From NCBI GenBank assembly GCA_965247975.1, contig OZ252050.1, positions 1,054,001-1,118,000 on the forward strand: a stretch of DNA of 64,000 bases, written 5' to 3'. The position numbers were made by a program, and so were the translations under genes. Under the pieces are notes generated by a model. It ran no database searches. It was not told where the DNA came from and was given only the letters and a program-made list of their open reading frames with translations. Position 1 is the stretch's first letter. Every line of letters starts with the position of its first letter. Below, piece by piece: positions 35,652 to 44,966 of the stretch. Source of the stretch: Taishania sp965247975 (GTDB taxonomy: Bacteria; Bacteroidota; Bacteroidia; Flavobacteriales_D; Crocinitomicaceae).

Positions 35652-37025
35652 ATGAAAAAAAAATTACTACCTCTATTCGCAATCTTAGCAATTAATTTTG
35701 CTGGATTTAGTCAATTAAAAGACAATGGGCAACCAATTGTTGTAAATCAATCTGTACCAGTTTCGGTTGAAAAGGGGAGTCTTGCCCCCGTTGGATTGTT
35801 ATGTAACGGAAACTTGGCAACTCCAGTGCTTTCAAACAATGGAAATCAAGGGATTATGTTTGATGTTCAGGTAACAAATTCTGTTGTTATTTCTGGTTTT
35901 GACATTAATTTGAATCCAGGCTTTTCAGACGACATGACAATTTATAGTCGTGTTGGAACGCATGTAGGATTTGATGGAAGTGCTGTGGGTTGGACAAATT
36001 TGGGCGCAGGATTGGCAACTGAAACAGGATCAGGTGTTAGTCGCATCAATTTACCGTTGAGTCTAGCAGTGAACCCAGGAGTTGTTTCGTTTTACATTCA
36101 TGGAGTCAATTTATCTGGAATCAGATATTCAGATGGAACAGCAGTTGGAAATGTTCTTGCTTCTGATGCTAATATTACAGTAAAGGAAGGAACTGGTATC
36201 ACGGGAATTTTTGGCGGTTCTTTTACTGCTCGGAATTTTGAAGGTAATATTCATTATTGTATGCCAATGGCATTGGTTTGTGATACAACAAGTACAGATT
36301 TGAACGATGTAAACGGACAAAACGGAATTTTCTTTGATGTATCCGCAACAGCGAATCCAGTGGAAATTCAAAATATTTTTTGTGATTTTCCAATTTTTTC
36401 AGAAGAATTTAATGTAAAACTATATTCTCGAACAGGAACGCATGTTGGATTTGAAAATTCGCTTGTAGGCTGGACTTTACATTTGGATAATACCTTACTT
36501 ACTTCACAAGTTGGAGATTTTCCATATGCTGTTGGTAATTCGCTTGGAATTGAAATTCCAGCTGGCGGAACTCGTGGGTTTTATGTGTTTGCGGAAGGTT
36601 TCGGAGTGGATTATACAGATGATGCGGATCCTGTTGGTACACCATGTAATGCTGATCCAAACTTAATTATTCGTACAGGTGGTGGAAGTCAAACTATTTT
36701 TGGCGGTTTGGAATATTCTCCAAGAAACTTTAATGGAATTATCGATTACTGTTTTAGTAATGTTGGAGTGGAAGAAATCACGAATTCTCAACTTCAATTG
36801 TATCCAAATCCAACGAATGGTGAGCTTACAATTTCTGTGGAACAAGGAAAAATTTCAGAGATCCAAATTGTAGATTTGTTAGGTAAAAATTGTCTTTCAA
36901 AAAATTTGAATAATGGATTGAGCGAAGCGACTTTGGATGTTTCTTCACTGAAAGATGGAGCTTATTTTGTGACTGTGAAAACAAATAACAATGTTACGGT
37001 TACAACAAAATTGATTAAGAAATAA
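35652..37025 (+). CDS. Secreted protein with T9SS type A sorting domain
   Basis: 457 residues. Signal peptide ends near FAGFSQ (about 21). Two related modules of about 160 residues follow; both contain the pattern G-I-x-F-D-V and the block YSRxGTHVGFxxSxVGWT (around 95-115 and 258-277) and end with an xxIFGGxxxxxRNFxGxIxYC stretch. The C-terminal 80 residues are a classic sorting domain (LQLYPNPTNGELTIS, IVDLLGK, LDVSSLKDGAYFVTV, KLIKK). The product is therefore exported by the T9SS and attached to or released from the surface. The modules do not match a named family that I recognise. It is monocistronic, with its own promoter and terminator. Confidence 0.88.
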   Translation: MKKKLLPLFAILAINFAGFSQLKDNGQPIVVNQSVPVSVEKGSLAPVGLLCNGNLATPVLSNNGNQGIMFDVQVTNSVVISGFDINLNPGFSDDMTIYSRVGTHVGFDGSAVGWTNLGAGLATETGSGVSRINLPLSLAVNPGVVSFYIHGVNLSGIRYSDGTAVGNVLASDANITVKEGTGITGIFGGSFTARNFEGNIHYCMPMALVCDTTSTDLNDVNGQNGIFFDVSATANPVEIQNIFCDFPIFSEEFNVKLYSRTGTHVGFENSLVGWTLHLDNTLLTSQVGDFPYAVGNSLGIEIPAGGTRGFYVFAEGFGVDYTDDADPVGTPCNADPNLIIRTGGGSQTIFGGLEYSPRNFNGIIDYCFSNVGVEEITNSQLQLYPNPTNGELTISVEQGKISEIQIVDLLGKNCLSKNLNNGLSEATLDVSSLKDGAYFVTVKTNNNVTVTTKLIKK

Positions 37026-37046
37026 GGAAATACATACCTACTAAAG

Positions 37047-37078
37047 AAAGCTGTCTCGCATTGGGACGGCTTTTTTTA
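37047..37078 (+). terminator. Rho-independent terminator after the T9SS cargo gene
   Basis: GCTGTCTC-GCATT-GGGACGGC (with wobble pairs) is followed by seven T residues, 22 nt after the stop. Confidence 0.8.
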
Positions 37079-37222
37079 TGGATTAGGATGTTGAATTTAT
37101 TGAATTGCAGGATACTACGCAAAAGCTCCTAACACTGACTTTTTAACATATTTGGTAATTACGTATTTCGATTTTTCCTGAATTACTTCCAATCTTTTAC
37201 CAAGCACATCAAAGTTCATCTC

Positions 37223-38845
37223 TTACCCCAAATGTTCTTTAAAAATTTTATTCAGCCATTTAAGCATGAAAACCATTAACAAAGCGGCAGCTCCGAGCAA
37301 TAAAAAGTTCACATAAAAGAAATTCGCTTTGTCTTCATAGCCATCCCACAAACTACTCAACACACCTGACAATTTATTCCCAATGGATGTAGCCAAGAAC
37401 CAACCGCCCATCATTAAGGCCGTTAGTCGTGGAGGACTTAATTTACTGACAAGCGAAAGTCCCATCGGACTTAGAAAAAGTTCCCCAATTGTAATTACTC
37501 CGTATGAAGAAATAAACCACCAAGCAGATGACTTGATCGCACCATTATCACTTCCATAAACTGCACCGACCATGACAAGACAAGACAATGCAGAAATGAT
37601 TAATCCAAAAGCAATTTTTGCTGGCGTTGATGGCTCTCGTTTTCTTCCTCTTAGGAAAGTGAAAAAAGCTACAACCAAAGGAGTTAAAAGAATTACCCAA
37701 AACGGATTTACCGATTGAAAAAGGTTTGTGTTATAAGCAAGCACAGCACCACCATCTTTTGGTTTGTCTTGTTCCTTCATGTTTTTGTAATAAGAAGGAT
37801 AAGCGTATTCTTTCAATGTTTTGTCTTTCACACGAAACTGGTGATCCATCACAACTACGGAATCCATTTTGTATTCGATGGTGTCCACCAAATATAATGC
37901 ACTCATCATTGGTTGAATAGGAGCTGGAATTTCTCGATCTGTGTAACGATCAGCCCACGTGTTAAGCGTTGATCCATTTTGTTTAAATACTGCCCAAAAA
38001 GCGATTACAACACCAAAAATGGCAAGCATGGCAGCGATAGGTCGTTTTTCTTCTGCAGGAGATTTTCGCAACAATTGAGCATAAAAGAAAACCACAGGAA
38101 TACAACCAAAAAGAAACGCATCTGTCGAGCGACTTCCAACCAATGGCTCAGGCAAGAAAAATCCAATCAATCCAAAACCGATTGCAGGTAAAAGAATAAC
38201 TCCGAAAATCCTCAACAAAGGCATATCTGTTGAAGTTGTTGGCTTAATGACATCCACATGTTTGAAGTGCTTTGTTCCAGCCCAAAAAATTAAAATTCCA
38301 ATGAACATTCCAACTCCAGCGGCAATAAATGCGGCTCCCCAACCCATCATGTTGTACAAGGCTGCTGCGAAAAAATTGCACACAAATGCACCGATGTTAA
38401 TTCCCATGTAAAAAATACTGTATCCTTCGTCCTTTCGAGCTTGATATTCAGGTGAATTGTACAAATTCCCCAACAAGGTTGAAATATTCGGTTTAAAGAA
38501 TCCATTTCCTAAAATAACGAAAATCATCGCTGTGTAAAGCATGGACAAACTGTGAATAGACATCAAACAATACCCAATCGCCATCATAATTCCTCCTAAA
38601 GTGATTGAGAGACGGTATCCAAGCACACGATCTGCTAACAACCCACCAATAAATGGTGTTAAAAAAACAAAGGCGATGAACGTGCCATATAAATCGGATG
38701 CTTCGGCCTCGGTCATTCCGAAGCCGTCCACAGTATCCTTTAGATATAGCGTAAAAATTCCAATCATCAAGTAGTAACCGAATCGTTCCCACATTTCTGA
38801 GAAGAAAAGATAAGGTAAGGCTTTTGGATGTTTTCTTTGTTGCAT
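37223..38845 (-). CDS. POT/PTR2 family peptide transporter (first of three)
   Basis: 540 residues with 12 or more membrane helices. The proton-coupling ExxER motif is EMWERFGYY (18-26), and the family signatures GNGFFKPNISTLLGNLY and FYMGINIGAF are present. A hydrophilic insert of about 85 residues follows FWAVFKQNGSTLNTWAD, longer than in simple POTs. It imports di-/tripeptides with protons. It is the last of three tandem POT genes on the minus strand, separated from the middle one by a terminator and its own 65-nt spacer. Confidence 0.9.
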   Translation of the reverse strand: MQQRKHPKALPYLFFSEMWERFGYYLMIGIFTLYLKDTVDGFGMTEAEASDLYGTFIAFVFLTPFIGGLLADRVLGYRLSITLGGIMMAIGYCLMSIHSLSMLYTAMIFVILGNGFFKPNISTLLGNLYNSPEYQARKDEGYSIFYMGINIGAFVCNFFAAALYNMMGWGAAFIAAGVGMFIGILIFWAGTKHFKHVDVIKPTTSTDMPLLRIFGVILLPAIGFGLIGFFLPEPLVGSRSTDAFLFGCIPVVFFYAQLLRKSPAEEKRPIAAMLAIFGVVIAFWAVFKQNGSTLNTWADRYTDREIPAPIQPMMSALYLVDTIEYKMDSVVVMDHQFRVKDKTLKEYAYPSYYKNMKEQDKPKDGGAVLAYNTNLFQSVNPFWVILLTPLVVAFFTFLRGRKREPSTPAKIAFGLIISALSCLVMVGAVYGSDNGAIKSSAWWFISSYGVITIGELFLSPMGLSLVSKLSPPRLTALMMGGWFLATSIGNKLSGVLSSLWDGYEDKANFFYVNFLLLGAAALLMVFMLKWLNKIFKEHLG

Positions 38846-38858
38846 GATTATAATAGTT

Positions 38859-38890
38859 AAAAAAAAACAGCCCTAAAAATTAGGACTGTG
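38859..38890 (-). terminator. Rho-independent terminator after the middle POT gene
   Basis: On the minus strand ACAGTCCTAA and TTAGGGCTGT pair (one wobble) and run into about nine T residues, just after the stop of the 503-residue POT gene and before the next POT gene. Confidence 0.8.
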
Positions 38891-38910
38891 GTTAAGTGAT
38901 TGAAATAAAT

Positions 38911-40422
38911 TTATTTAACTCCTCCCATTAATTTCTTGATAATTGGCGAAAGCCCAATGACCACAACACCAGCAATTAAAGCGTACAATGCTAATTGATA
39001 GTAGCCATCTGTGTACGAAGTCAATTTTTCTGTCAATGATGCATCTTCGTCTGGACTAGCCATTCCCGCACCAAGAATTCCAGCAACGTATTGTCCGTAT
39101 GCGCTCGCTAAGAACCACATTCCCATCATCACACCCCACAAATGACGTGGAGCTAATTTGGTCATGATTGAAAGACCAATTGGTGAAAGACATAATTCTC
39201 CAAGGGTAATAACAAAATAAGCTATTGTGAAAATGTCTAGAGATGTTTTTCCATCTGGACCTGCAAAAAATCTTGTTGCATAAAAAACGTAAAAGGCCAA
39301 AGCTAAAAACAAGAATCCTAAACCGAATTTAATCATGGTATTTGGTTCAATTTTTCGTTTTGCCATCCAAATCCATAGCAAGCCAATTAATGCACTAAAT
39401 GCAATAACGAAAACAGAATTTGCTGTATTATTAACAACATTCGGATCTATTTTAATTCCAACAACGGTATCATTTAAGTTGTTTAATGCAAACAAACTCA
39501 ACGAACCACCGCTTTGTTCGAAAAATGCCCAAAATACGATAGAAAAGAAAATAAAAAATAATGCGGCTAGCATTCTCAAATTCTGAACCCGTGTAAGTTT
39601 AGTCATTTCATAGCCTAAATAAACTAAAGTTGATGGACCAATGATGTACATAAACAAATCGGTGTATCCCGTGTTTTGCACCATTGTTAAGATCAATGGA
39701 ATACAGATCAAAGAACCAACAAAAACCATGATTTCGCGCATTGTTCTTTTGGATTTATCCAAATGTTGCAGCGGTGAATCTCCGATTGGTCCCATGGTGT
39801 GTTTTGTAAAATAGAATGTGATCAAACCAATAGCCATTACAATTCCAGCAAGTGAAAATGCGATATTCCACGAGTAACTTTTCCCGATCCAAACACATAA
39901 AAATCCACCAAGTAATGCACCAACATTAATTCCGGTGTAAAACAATCCAAAACCAGCATCACGTCTGACATCTCCTTCTTTGTAAAGCGCTCCAACCATG
40001 GTTGAAATGTTAGGCTTGAAAAATCCTGTTCCAATTACTGTAAAACTAATTCCAAAGAAAAACAACTCTTGAGGTGCAGCTGCTAAAATTGCACTACCAA
40101 CGATCATTAATGATCCACCCCAAAAAAGTGATTTTTTAAATCCGAGTATTTTATCTGCGAAAAGTCCTCCGATAAATGTAAAAGCATAAACGAAAGCTTG
40201 AATTGCACCATATTTTAGGTTGGCATCTTTTTCTGTAAAAAATAATTCCTGAACCATGAATACGGCAAGCATACCACGCATTCCATAGAATGAAAATCGC
40301 TCCCACATTTCTGTAAAAAACAAATACCATATTTGTTTCGGATACTGGCCATTGAAAGATTGAATTGATTCAATGGTGTAATCTTTGTTTTCCAAAGGAC
40401 TGTCAACTAATTTATCGCTCAT
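38911..40422 (-). CDS. POT/PTR2 family peptide transporter (second of three)
   Basis: 503 residues, the standard POT length. ExxER is in EMWERFSFYGMRGML (38-52), and GTGFFKPNISTMVGALY and FYTGINVGALLGG are present. The insert after FFEQSGGSLSLFA is short (about 25 residues), unlike both neighbours. It follows the third POT gene by 20 nt and is likely co-transcribed with it. Confidence 0.92.
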   Translation of the reverse strand: MSDKLVDSPLENKDYTIESIQSFNGQYPKQIWYLFFTEMWERFSFYGMRGMLAVFMVQELFFTEKDANLKYGAIQAFVYAFTFIGGLFADKILGFKKSLFWGGSLMIVGSAILAAAPQELFFFGISFTVIGTGFFKPNISTMVGALYKEGDVRRDAGFGLFYTGINVGALLGGFLCVWIGKSYSWNIAFSLAGIVMAIGLITFYFTKHTMGPIGDSPLQHLDKSKRTMREIMVFVGSLICIPLILTMVQNTGYTDLFMYIIGPSTLVYLGYEMTKLTRVQNLRMLAALFFIFFSIVFWAFFEQSGGSLSLFALNNLNDTVVGIKIDPNVVNNTANSVFVIAFSALIGLLWIWMAKRKIEPNTMIKFGLGFLFLALAFYVFYATRFFAGPDGKTSLDIFTIAYFVITLGELCLSPIGLSIMTKLAPRHLWGVMMGMWFLASAYGQYVAGILGAGMASPDEDASLTEKLTSYTDGYYQLALYALIAGVVVIGLSPIIKKLMGGVK

Positions 40423-40442
40423 GATTTTGTATAATTTAGAAA

Positions 40443-42584
40443 TTATCTTACTCCGCCCATTAATTTCTTAATCACAGGATTAAGCAAAATGATAATGAAT
40501 CCAGCAGCTGCCGGAACAAATGTAAATATCAAGAAAAATGTGGACATGCTATATTCTTTTTGGATGTTTTCAATCATTCCACCAAGGCTTCCAGCCGCGT
40601 AGTTTCCTATGGCAATGGCTAAATACCACATTCCAAACATAAATGCAATCATTCTTCCAGGTACCAATTTACTGACATAGGAAAGTCCAACTGGAGAGAC
40701 ACAAAGTTCTCCTAAAGTGTGGAACAAATAGGCAAAAACAAGCCAGAAAAGACTCACACGCATACCAGGTTCAACTCCCATGGATCCAAAGGCCAAGATT
40801 CCAAACCCAATTGCCATGATGATTAAGCCCAATCCGTATTTAAGCGCTGCCGATGGATTGTATTTACTTTCCCACCATTTAGAAAACATAGAGGCGAATG
40901 CAATAATGAAAAATGAATTTAAAATAGAAAACCAAGATGTGGTAATCTCCACTTTATTTCCAGCGTCAATACTCGCCACTTTCGCTTTGATGATTGGATT
41001 GCCTTGTGCATTTGGTTTTTCAGCCTCTGCATCAATTTTTTTCTTAATGTTATCGTTAACATAGCGCAAAGAACCCAACTCAAAAGTTGCCAATACCTCT
41101 TGACCAACTTTGAATTTTTTGAATTCGCCTATTGGCTCTGTTTTCATGACAATGCTATCATTCGTTTTTGATGTCATTTCAGCCAAAGTCAATCTTGTTT
41201 CTGCAAAAAGTAAATTTCCTTTGTCATCCTTTTTTTGATTTCCAAGCGAATCTAAGTCAGGAGTAACAGCAAAAGGTACTTCCATTTGATAGGAATTTGT
41301 ATTTAAATCACGATTTGTTTTCCAAATCCCTAATCCCCAAATTCCTAAAAAGCAAATAGCTAGAACAATATTTGAAGTCCGAATGATATGCGAAGAAGCT
41401 TTCCAAAGACGAATTAATACCCATGTAATGATGATTAAAGGTCCAAATGTTAATAGCAAATCGATGATTAAAAATGCGGTTGCTGCAGAACCTTCCAAAA
41501 TTCTACTTGTTGAATCTCGCGCAAAAATCACCAATGAACTTGCTCCTTGTTCGAAAGACATCCAAAAGAAAACTGTGAAAAAGGCGAAAATTACCACAGC
41601 AATCATACGGTTTCGAACGAGTTTCTCGTAACGCGCAATTCTAGAAATGATTAGAGGTAAAAAGAAAACTACCAAACCTATCAAAATGAATCCAATTTTA
41701 GGAGAAAGCACTTCTTTTCCACCAAAAATATCAGCGAAAAAGTCTGGAATTAGAGGCATTCCGTTTATTTCAAATGGTCCATGTAAAAGGAATACTAATC
41801 CAAAAATTGCCGATACCGTTGCGAAAATTTTGTCGAACATGGTAAATGGATTTCTTTTTCCTGAATCTTGGTTCGCATCATTGGTAGGTTGTGATGGTGC
41901 AACAATTTCCTGTTCTTTTCTGTTTTTTGGTTTTTCACCAATCGATCCGAAAAGCGGTTTAGCAAACCAGAATTGTAGTAATCCAAGCAACATGAAGATT
42001 CCAGCTAATCCAAATCCCCATGACCAACCAATTTTTTCTGCTAAATAACCACAAAGCATCATTCCAAAAAAGGCTCCGGCGTTTACTCCCATGTAGAAAA
42101 TGGTATAAGCACCGTCTTTTTTAGCTGGTAAATCTTTGTACATTTCAGAAATGATCGAAGTCATTGTTGGCTTGAAGAATCCTGTTCCAATAACCAATAA
42201 GACCAAACCTCCATAAAGCGAAAATTCCGTTTCCAATGCCATTAAAGCATGTCCAAGAGTCATAATCAATGCACCGACGGCCACTGAATTTCGATATCCT
42301 AAAAATTTATCGGCTAAAATTCCACCTAAAATTGGCGTTAAGTAAAGTAAACCAGCGTAAGTTGCGAAAAGAGTTCCAGCATTTTCGGCAGACCAAGCCC
42401 AACCTGGATTGACTCCAACAGCTGCCATGGTAAGGAAATTTATGAGCAATACACGCATTCCATAGAATGAAAATCGTTCCCACATTTCTGTGAAAAATAA
42501 AACGAATAATCCTGCTGGATGGCCTAAAACAGTTGTGCCAAAAAAAGTATCTGAACTACTTGGAGTTGCATTTTCTTTTGTCAT
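40443..42584 (-). CDS. POT/PTR2 family peptide transporter with large insert (third of three)
   Basis: 713 residues, about 200 more than usual. ExxER is in EMWERFSFYGMRVLL, with GTGFFKPTMTSIISEMY (Thr replaces Asn in the usual FKPN) and FYMGVNAGAFFG. The extra length includes a hydrophilic linker (PKNRKEQEIVAPSQPTNDAN) between the two helical halves and a soluble domain of about 120 residues (NTNSYQMEVPFAV to VEITTSW) between later helices, predicted outside the cytoplasm. It is the first gene of the cluster. The insert could bind substrate or a partner; this is inference. Confidence 0.9.
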   Translation of the reverse strand: MTKENATPSSSDTFFGTTVLGHPAGLFVLFFTEMWERFSFYGMRVLLINFLTMAAVGVNPGWAWSAENAGTLFATYAGLLYLTPILGGILADKFLGYRNSVAVGALIMTLGHALMALETEFSLYGGLVLLVIGTGFFKPTMTSIISEMYKDLPAKKDGAYTIFYMGVNAGAFFGMMLCGYLAEKIGWSWGFGLAGIFMLLGLLQFWFAKPLFGSIGEKPKNRKEQEIVAPSQPTNDANQDSGKRNPFTMFDKIFATVSAIFGLVFLLHGPFEINGMPLIPDFFADIFGGKEVLSPKIGFILIGLVVFFLPLIISRIARYEKLVRNRMIAVVIFAFFTVFFWMSFEQGASSLVIFARDSTSRILEGSAATAFLIIDLLLTFGPLIIITWVLIRLWKASSHIIRTSNIVLAICFLGIWGLGIWKTNRDLNTNSYQMEVPFAVTPDLDSLGNQKKDDKGNLLFAETRLTLAEMTSKTNDSIVMKTEPIGEFKKFKVGQEVLATFELGSLRYVNDNIKKKIDAEAEKPNAQGNPIIKAKVASIDAGNKVEITTSWFSILNSFFIIAFASMFSKWWESKYNPSAALKYGLGLIIMAIGFGILAFGSMGVEPGMRVSLFWLVFAYLFHTLGELCVSPVGLSYVSKLVPGRMIAFMFGMWYLAIAIGNYAAGSLGGMIENIQKEYSMSTFFLIFTFVPAAAGFIIILLNPVIKKLMGGVR

Positions 42585-42679
42585 AGATTTACTTTAAATT
42601 TCTAGTTTAAGTTCCGAAAATAGCCTTTTTTTTTAAATAATCGTAGTTTAACACGATTTCATTTATTTTTACTTCTAGA

Positions 42680-43321
42680 ATGATTTTTTTTAACGCACAT
42701 ACTCATTTTTCGGTTCATCCAAGCTCGGAAATTTTGCAAGTTGGTCTGGATCAGGTGCCTTCGAATTTTCATTCCGTGGGTATTCATCCATGGGAATCAG
42801 CTTCGTACAGCGATTTGTTGGTTGAAAAAATAGTAGAAAGGTGTTCGAATCCGAATTGTGTTGCCATCGGCGAAATTGGTCTTGATGGCTTGAGAGGACC
42901 AGAAATGAGCTTACAGCGTGACGTTTTTATTGATCAGGTTTTGATTGCTGAAAAACTTGAAATGCCTGTAATCATTCATTGTGTGAAGGCTTGGAACGAA
43001 ATTAGGGAAATCAAGAAAAAGCTCAAACCCAAACAAATCTGGATGTATCATGGATTTGCACAGTCAAACATTGTTCAGGAAGTTGTGCGCGGAAATTTTA
43101 TGATTAGTCTTGGAGCACACATTTTGAAGCATCCAAAAAAAGAGATGATTGTCGAAGCAATTCCGCTAAATCAGTTGTTATTGGAAACGGATGATGTTGA
43201 AATGGATATTCGTGAAATTTATCAATGTGTGGCTGACATAAAAAAAATACCTTTGCACGAATTAGGGCAAAAAATCGAATATAATTTTAAAAAAACATTT
43301 CCAAAATGGCAGCTAATATAG
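42680..43321 (+). CDS. TatD family hydrolase
   Basis: 213 residues, a short TatD (usual length about 255). The N-terminal metal motif is NAHTHF (5-10), with VGIHPW, AIGEIGLDG (metal-binding Glu), VIIHCVKAW, the MYHGFAQS segment and LLETDDVE (catalytic Asp). Family members are metal-dependent 3'-5' exonucleases/phosphoesterases. It overlaps tcdA by 16 nt. Confidence 0.85.
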   Translation: MIFFNAHTHFSVHPSSEILQVGLDQVPSNFHSVGIHPWESASYSDLLVEKIVERCSNPNCVAIGEIGLDGLRGPEMSLQRDVFIDQVLIAEKLEMPVIIHCVKAWNEIREIKKKLKPKQIWMYHGFAQSNIVQEVVRGNFMISLGAHILKHPKKEMIVEAIPLNQLLLETDDVEMDIREIYQCVADIKKIPLHELGQKIEYNFKKTFPKWQLI

Positions 43322-44055
43322 CACCCAAAATAGCTCACTGGCTTGAACGAACCGAATTACTTGTAGGAGAGGAAGCTCTTGAAAAATTAAACAAATCGCA
43401 TGTGTTAATTGTCGGATTGGGCGGAATTGGATCCTTCGCAGGTGAGTTCATTGCGCGAGCAGGTATCGGGAAAATGACCATTATCGACGGAGATGCCTTT
43501 GATCCAACAAACAAAAATCGTCAACTCACAGCACTTGATTCTACCATTGGCAGAAATAAAGCGGTTGTTTTAGCGGAGCGATTGAAGGACATAAATCCTG
43601 ATTTGGAACTAAATGTAATCGAAGAATTCGTTCTTCCTGAGCGTGTTTGGGAAATTCTTCGCGAGCAAAAACCAGATTATGTGATGGATTGCATCGATTC
43701 GGTGACCCCAAAATTGGAATGGTTGATTGCTTGTATTGCCCTAAAAGTCAAAATCATTTCAGCCATGGGAGCAGGAGGGAAAATGGATCCAAGTCGCGTG
43801 CAAGTTGTTAGTTTGGTGAAAACGCACAATTGCAAACTCGCTTCGCATTTGAAAAAACGCCTCAAACGAAAAAATGTGGAGTTCAAAAAAGTGAAAGCGG
43901 TCTTTTCTGAAGAATTGCAAATCAAAGATTCCTTGAAAATGACGGACGGAAAAAATTACAAACGCTCTTTCTATGGGACGGTGAGCTATATGCCAGCACT
44001 TTTTGGATTGCATGCGGCTGCGGAGGTCATCAGGTATTTACAGAGTAGAAATTAA
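43306..44055 (+). CDS. tcdA: tRNA threonylcarbamoyladenosine dehydratase
   Basis: 249 residues of the E1-like/ThiF family. The nucleotide-binding loop is GLGGIGS (37-43), followed by DGDAFDPTNKNRQ (61-73) with the Asn/Arg pair characteristic of TcdA, and SAMGAGGKMDPSRV downstream. It dehydrates t6A37 of tRNA to the cyclic form ct6A. The protein lacks the zinc-binding Cys pairs of MoeB-type relatives. It overlaps the TatD gene by 16 nt; its stop codon lies in the first unit of an 8-bp tandem repeat. Confidence 0.88.
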   Translation: MAANIAPKIAHWLERTELLVGEEALEKLNKSHVLIVGLGGIGSFAGEFIARAGIGKMTIIDGDAFDPTNKNRQLTALDSTIGRNKAVVLAERLKDINPDLELNVIEEFVLPERVWEILREQKPDYVMDCIDSVTPKLEWLIACIALKVKIISAMGAGGKMDPSRVQVVSLVKTHNCKLASHLKKRLKRKNVEFKKVKAVFSEELQIKDSLKMTDGKNYKRSFYGTVSYMPALFGLHAAAEVIRYLQSRN

Positions 44056-44113
44056 GGAGTTAAGCAATTAAGCAATTAAGGAATTAAGGAATTAAGGAAT
44101 TAAGGAATTAAGT
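44050..44113. repeat. 8-bp tandem repeat (AATTAAGG, eight units)
   Basis: Eight consecutive 8-bp units: AATTAAGG, AGTTAAGC, AATTAAGC, then four AATTAAGG and a final AATTAAGT. It begins within the tcdA stop codon and occupies the gap to the convergent rlmB gene. Confidence 0.9.
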
Positions 44114-44192
44114 TGTTTTATAGACACTTCTAAATACGTTTCAAGGAATCCTAATTTTTCATTTTTAATTACTTAATTTTTAATTTAATAGG

Positions 44193-44966
44193 TCAAATCT
44201 TGTCGTACATTTCCTGACGCAACTTCTCATACAACACCATTCCAGCAGCAACGCCCACGTTTAGCGAAGCGATATCTCCTTTCAATGGAATGCGCGTAGC
44301 AATGTCACTCATGTTGATTAAGTCTTGCGTAATTCCGTTCTCTTCCGAACCTAAAATTATGGCAACCGATCCTCGTAAATTCGTTTCGAACAACTTGCTT
44401 TTGCCTTTTTCAGTACAAGCTACGATACGAATGCCGCTTTGTTGCAGGTAAAACAAGGAGTTTTTTAGATCATCTGTTTTGCAAACCGGAATTCGATTCA
44501 GGGCACCAGCCGATGTTTTTACAGCGTCAGAAGTAGCCAATGCAGAACCTTTTGACGGAATCAAAATTGCATCAACTCCTTGACATTCCGCAGTTCGGGC
44601 AATTCCCCCAAAATTTCGAACATCCGTAATTCTGTCCAAAACCAAAATGTTTACTTTTTCGCCGGCAAGCAATTTTGCATCCACGAATTCTTCAATTGAT
44701 AAATATTCAATCGCCGAAGCAAATGCAATCACTCCTTGGTGATTACTCGCTGTCAATCGATTCAATTTTTCAACAGGAACAAATTGCAAGTTGAAGTCTT
44801 TTCCGTGCAATTCCTTTTTCAATTCCATGAACAATTCTTTGTCCATTCCTTTGAGAATCAAAATTTTATTCAATTCTCGTCCAGCTCTAATTGCTTCAAT
44901 AACCGCTCGAACACCAAAAATGATGTCTTTGTCTTCCTTGCGTGCGTATGTGTTGTTTCTTTCCAT
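44193..44966 (-). CDS. rlmB: 23S rRNA (guanosine-2'-O-)-methyltransferase RlmB
   Basis: 257 residues of the SPOUT family. An N-terminal substrate-binding domain (about 14-90, IIFGVRAVIEAIRAG) precedes the catalytic knot with LDRITDVRNFGGIARTAEC, ILGSEENGI and IPLKGDIASLNVGVAAGMVLYE, the three SPOUT motifs. It methylates G2251 in the ribosomal P-loop. The start overlaps the osmC stop by 1 nt (TAATG). Other TrmH-family specificity is possible but the motif set favours RlmB. Confidence 0.9.
   Translation of the reverse strand: MERNNTYARKEDKDIIFGVRAVIEAIRAGRELNKILILKGMDKELFMELKKELHGKDFNLQFVPVEKLNRLTASNHQGVIAFASAIEYLSIEEFVDAKLLAGEKVNILVLDRITDVRNFGGIARTAECQGVDAILIPSKGSALATSDAVKTSAGALNRIPVCKTDDLKNSLFYLQQSGIRIVACTEKGKSKLFETNLRGSVAIILGSEENGITQDLINMSDIATRIPLKGDIASLNVGVAAGMVLYEKLRQEMYDKI

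Noticed and set aside
37115..37219. 34-codon ORF directly after the POT gene stop, in the same frame (MNFDVLGKRLEVIQEKSKY...)
   Set aside because: It is short and without a promoter or family evidence. It could be a read-through tail or the remnant of a T9SS sorting domain (DVLGKRLE looks similar), but this cannot be supported.
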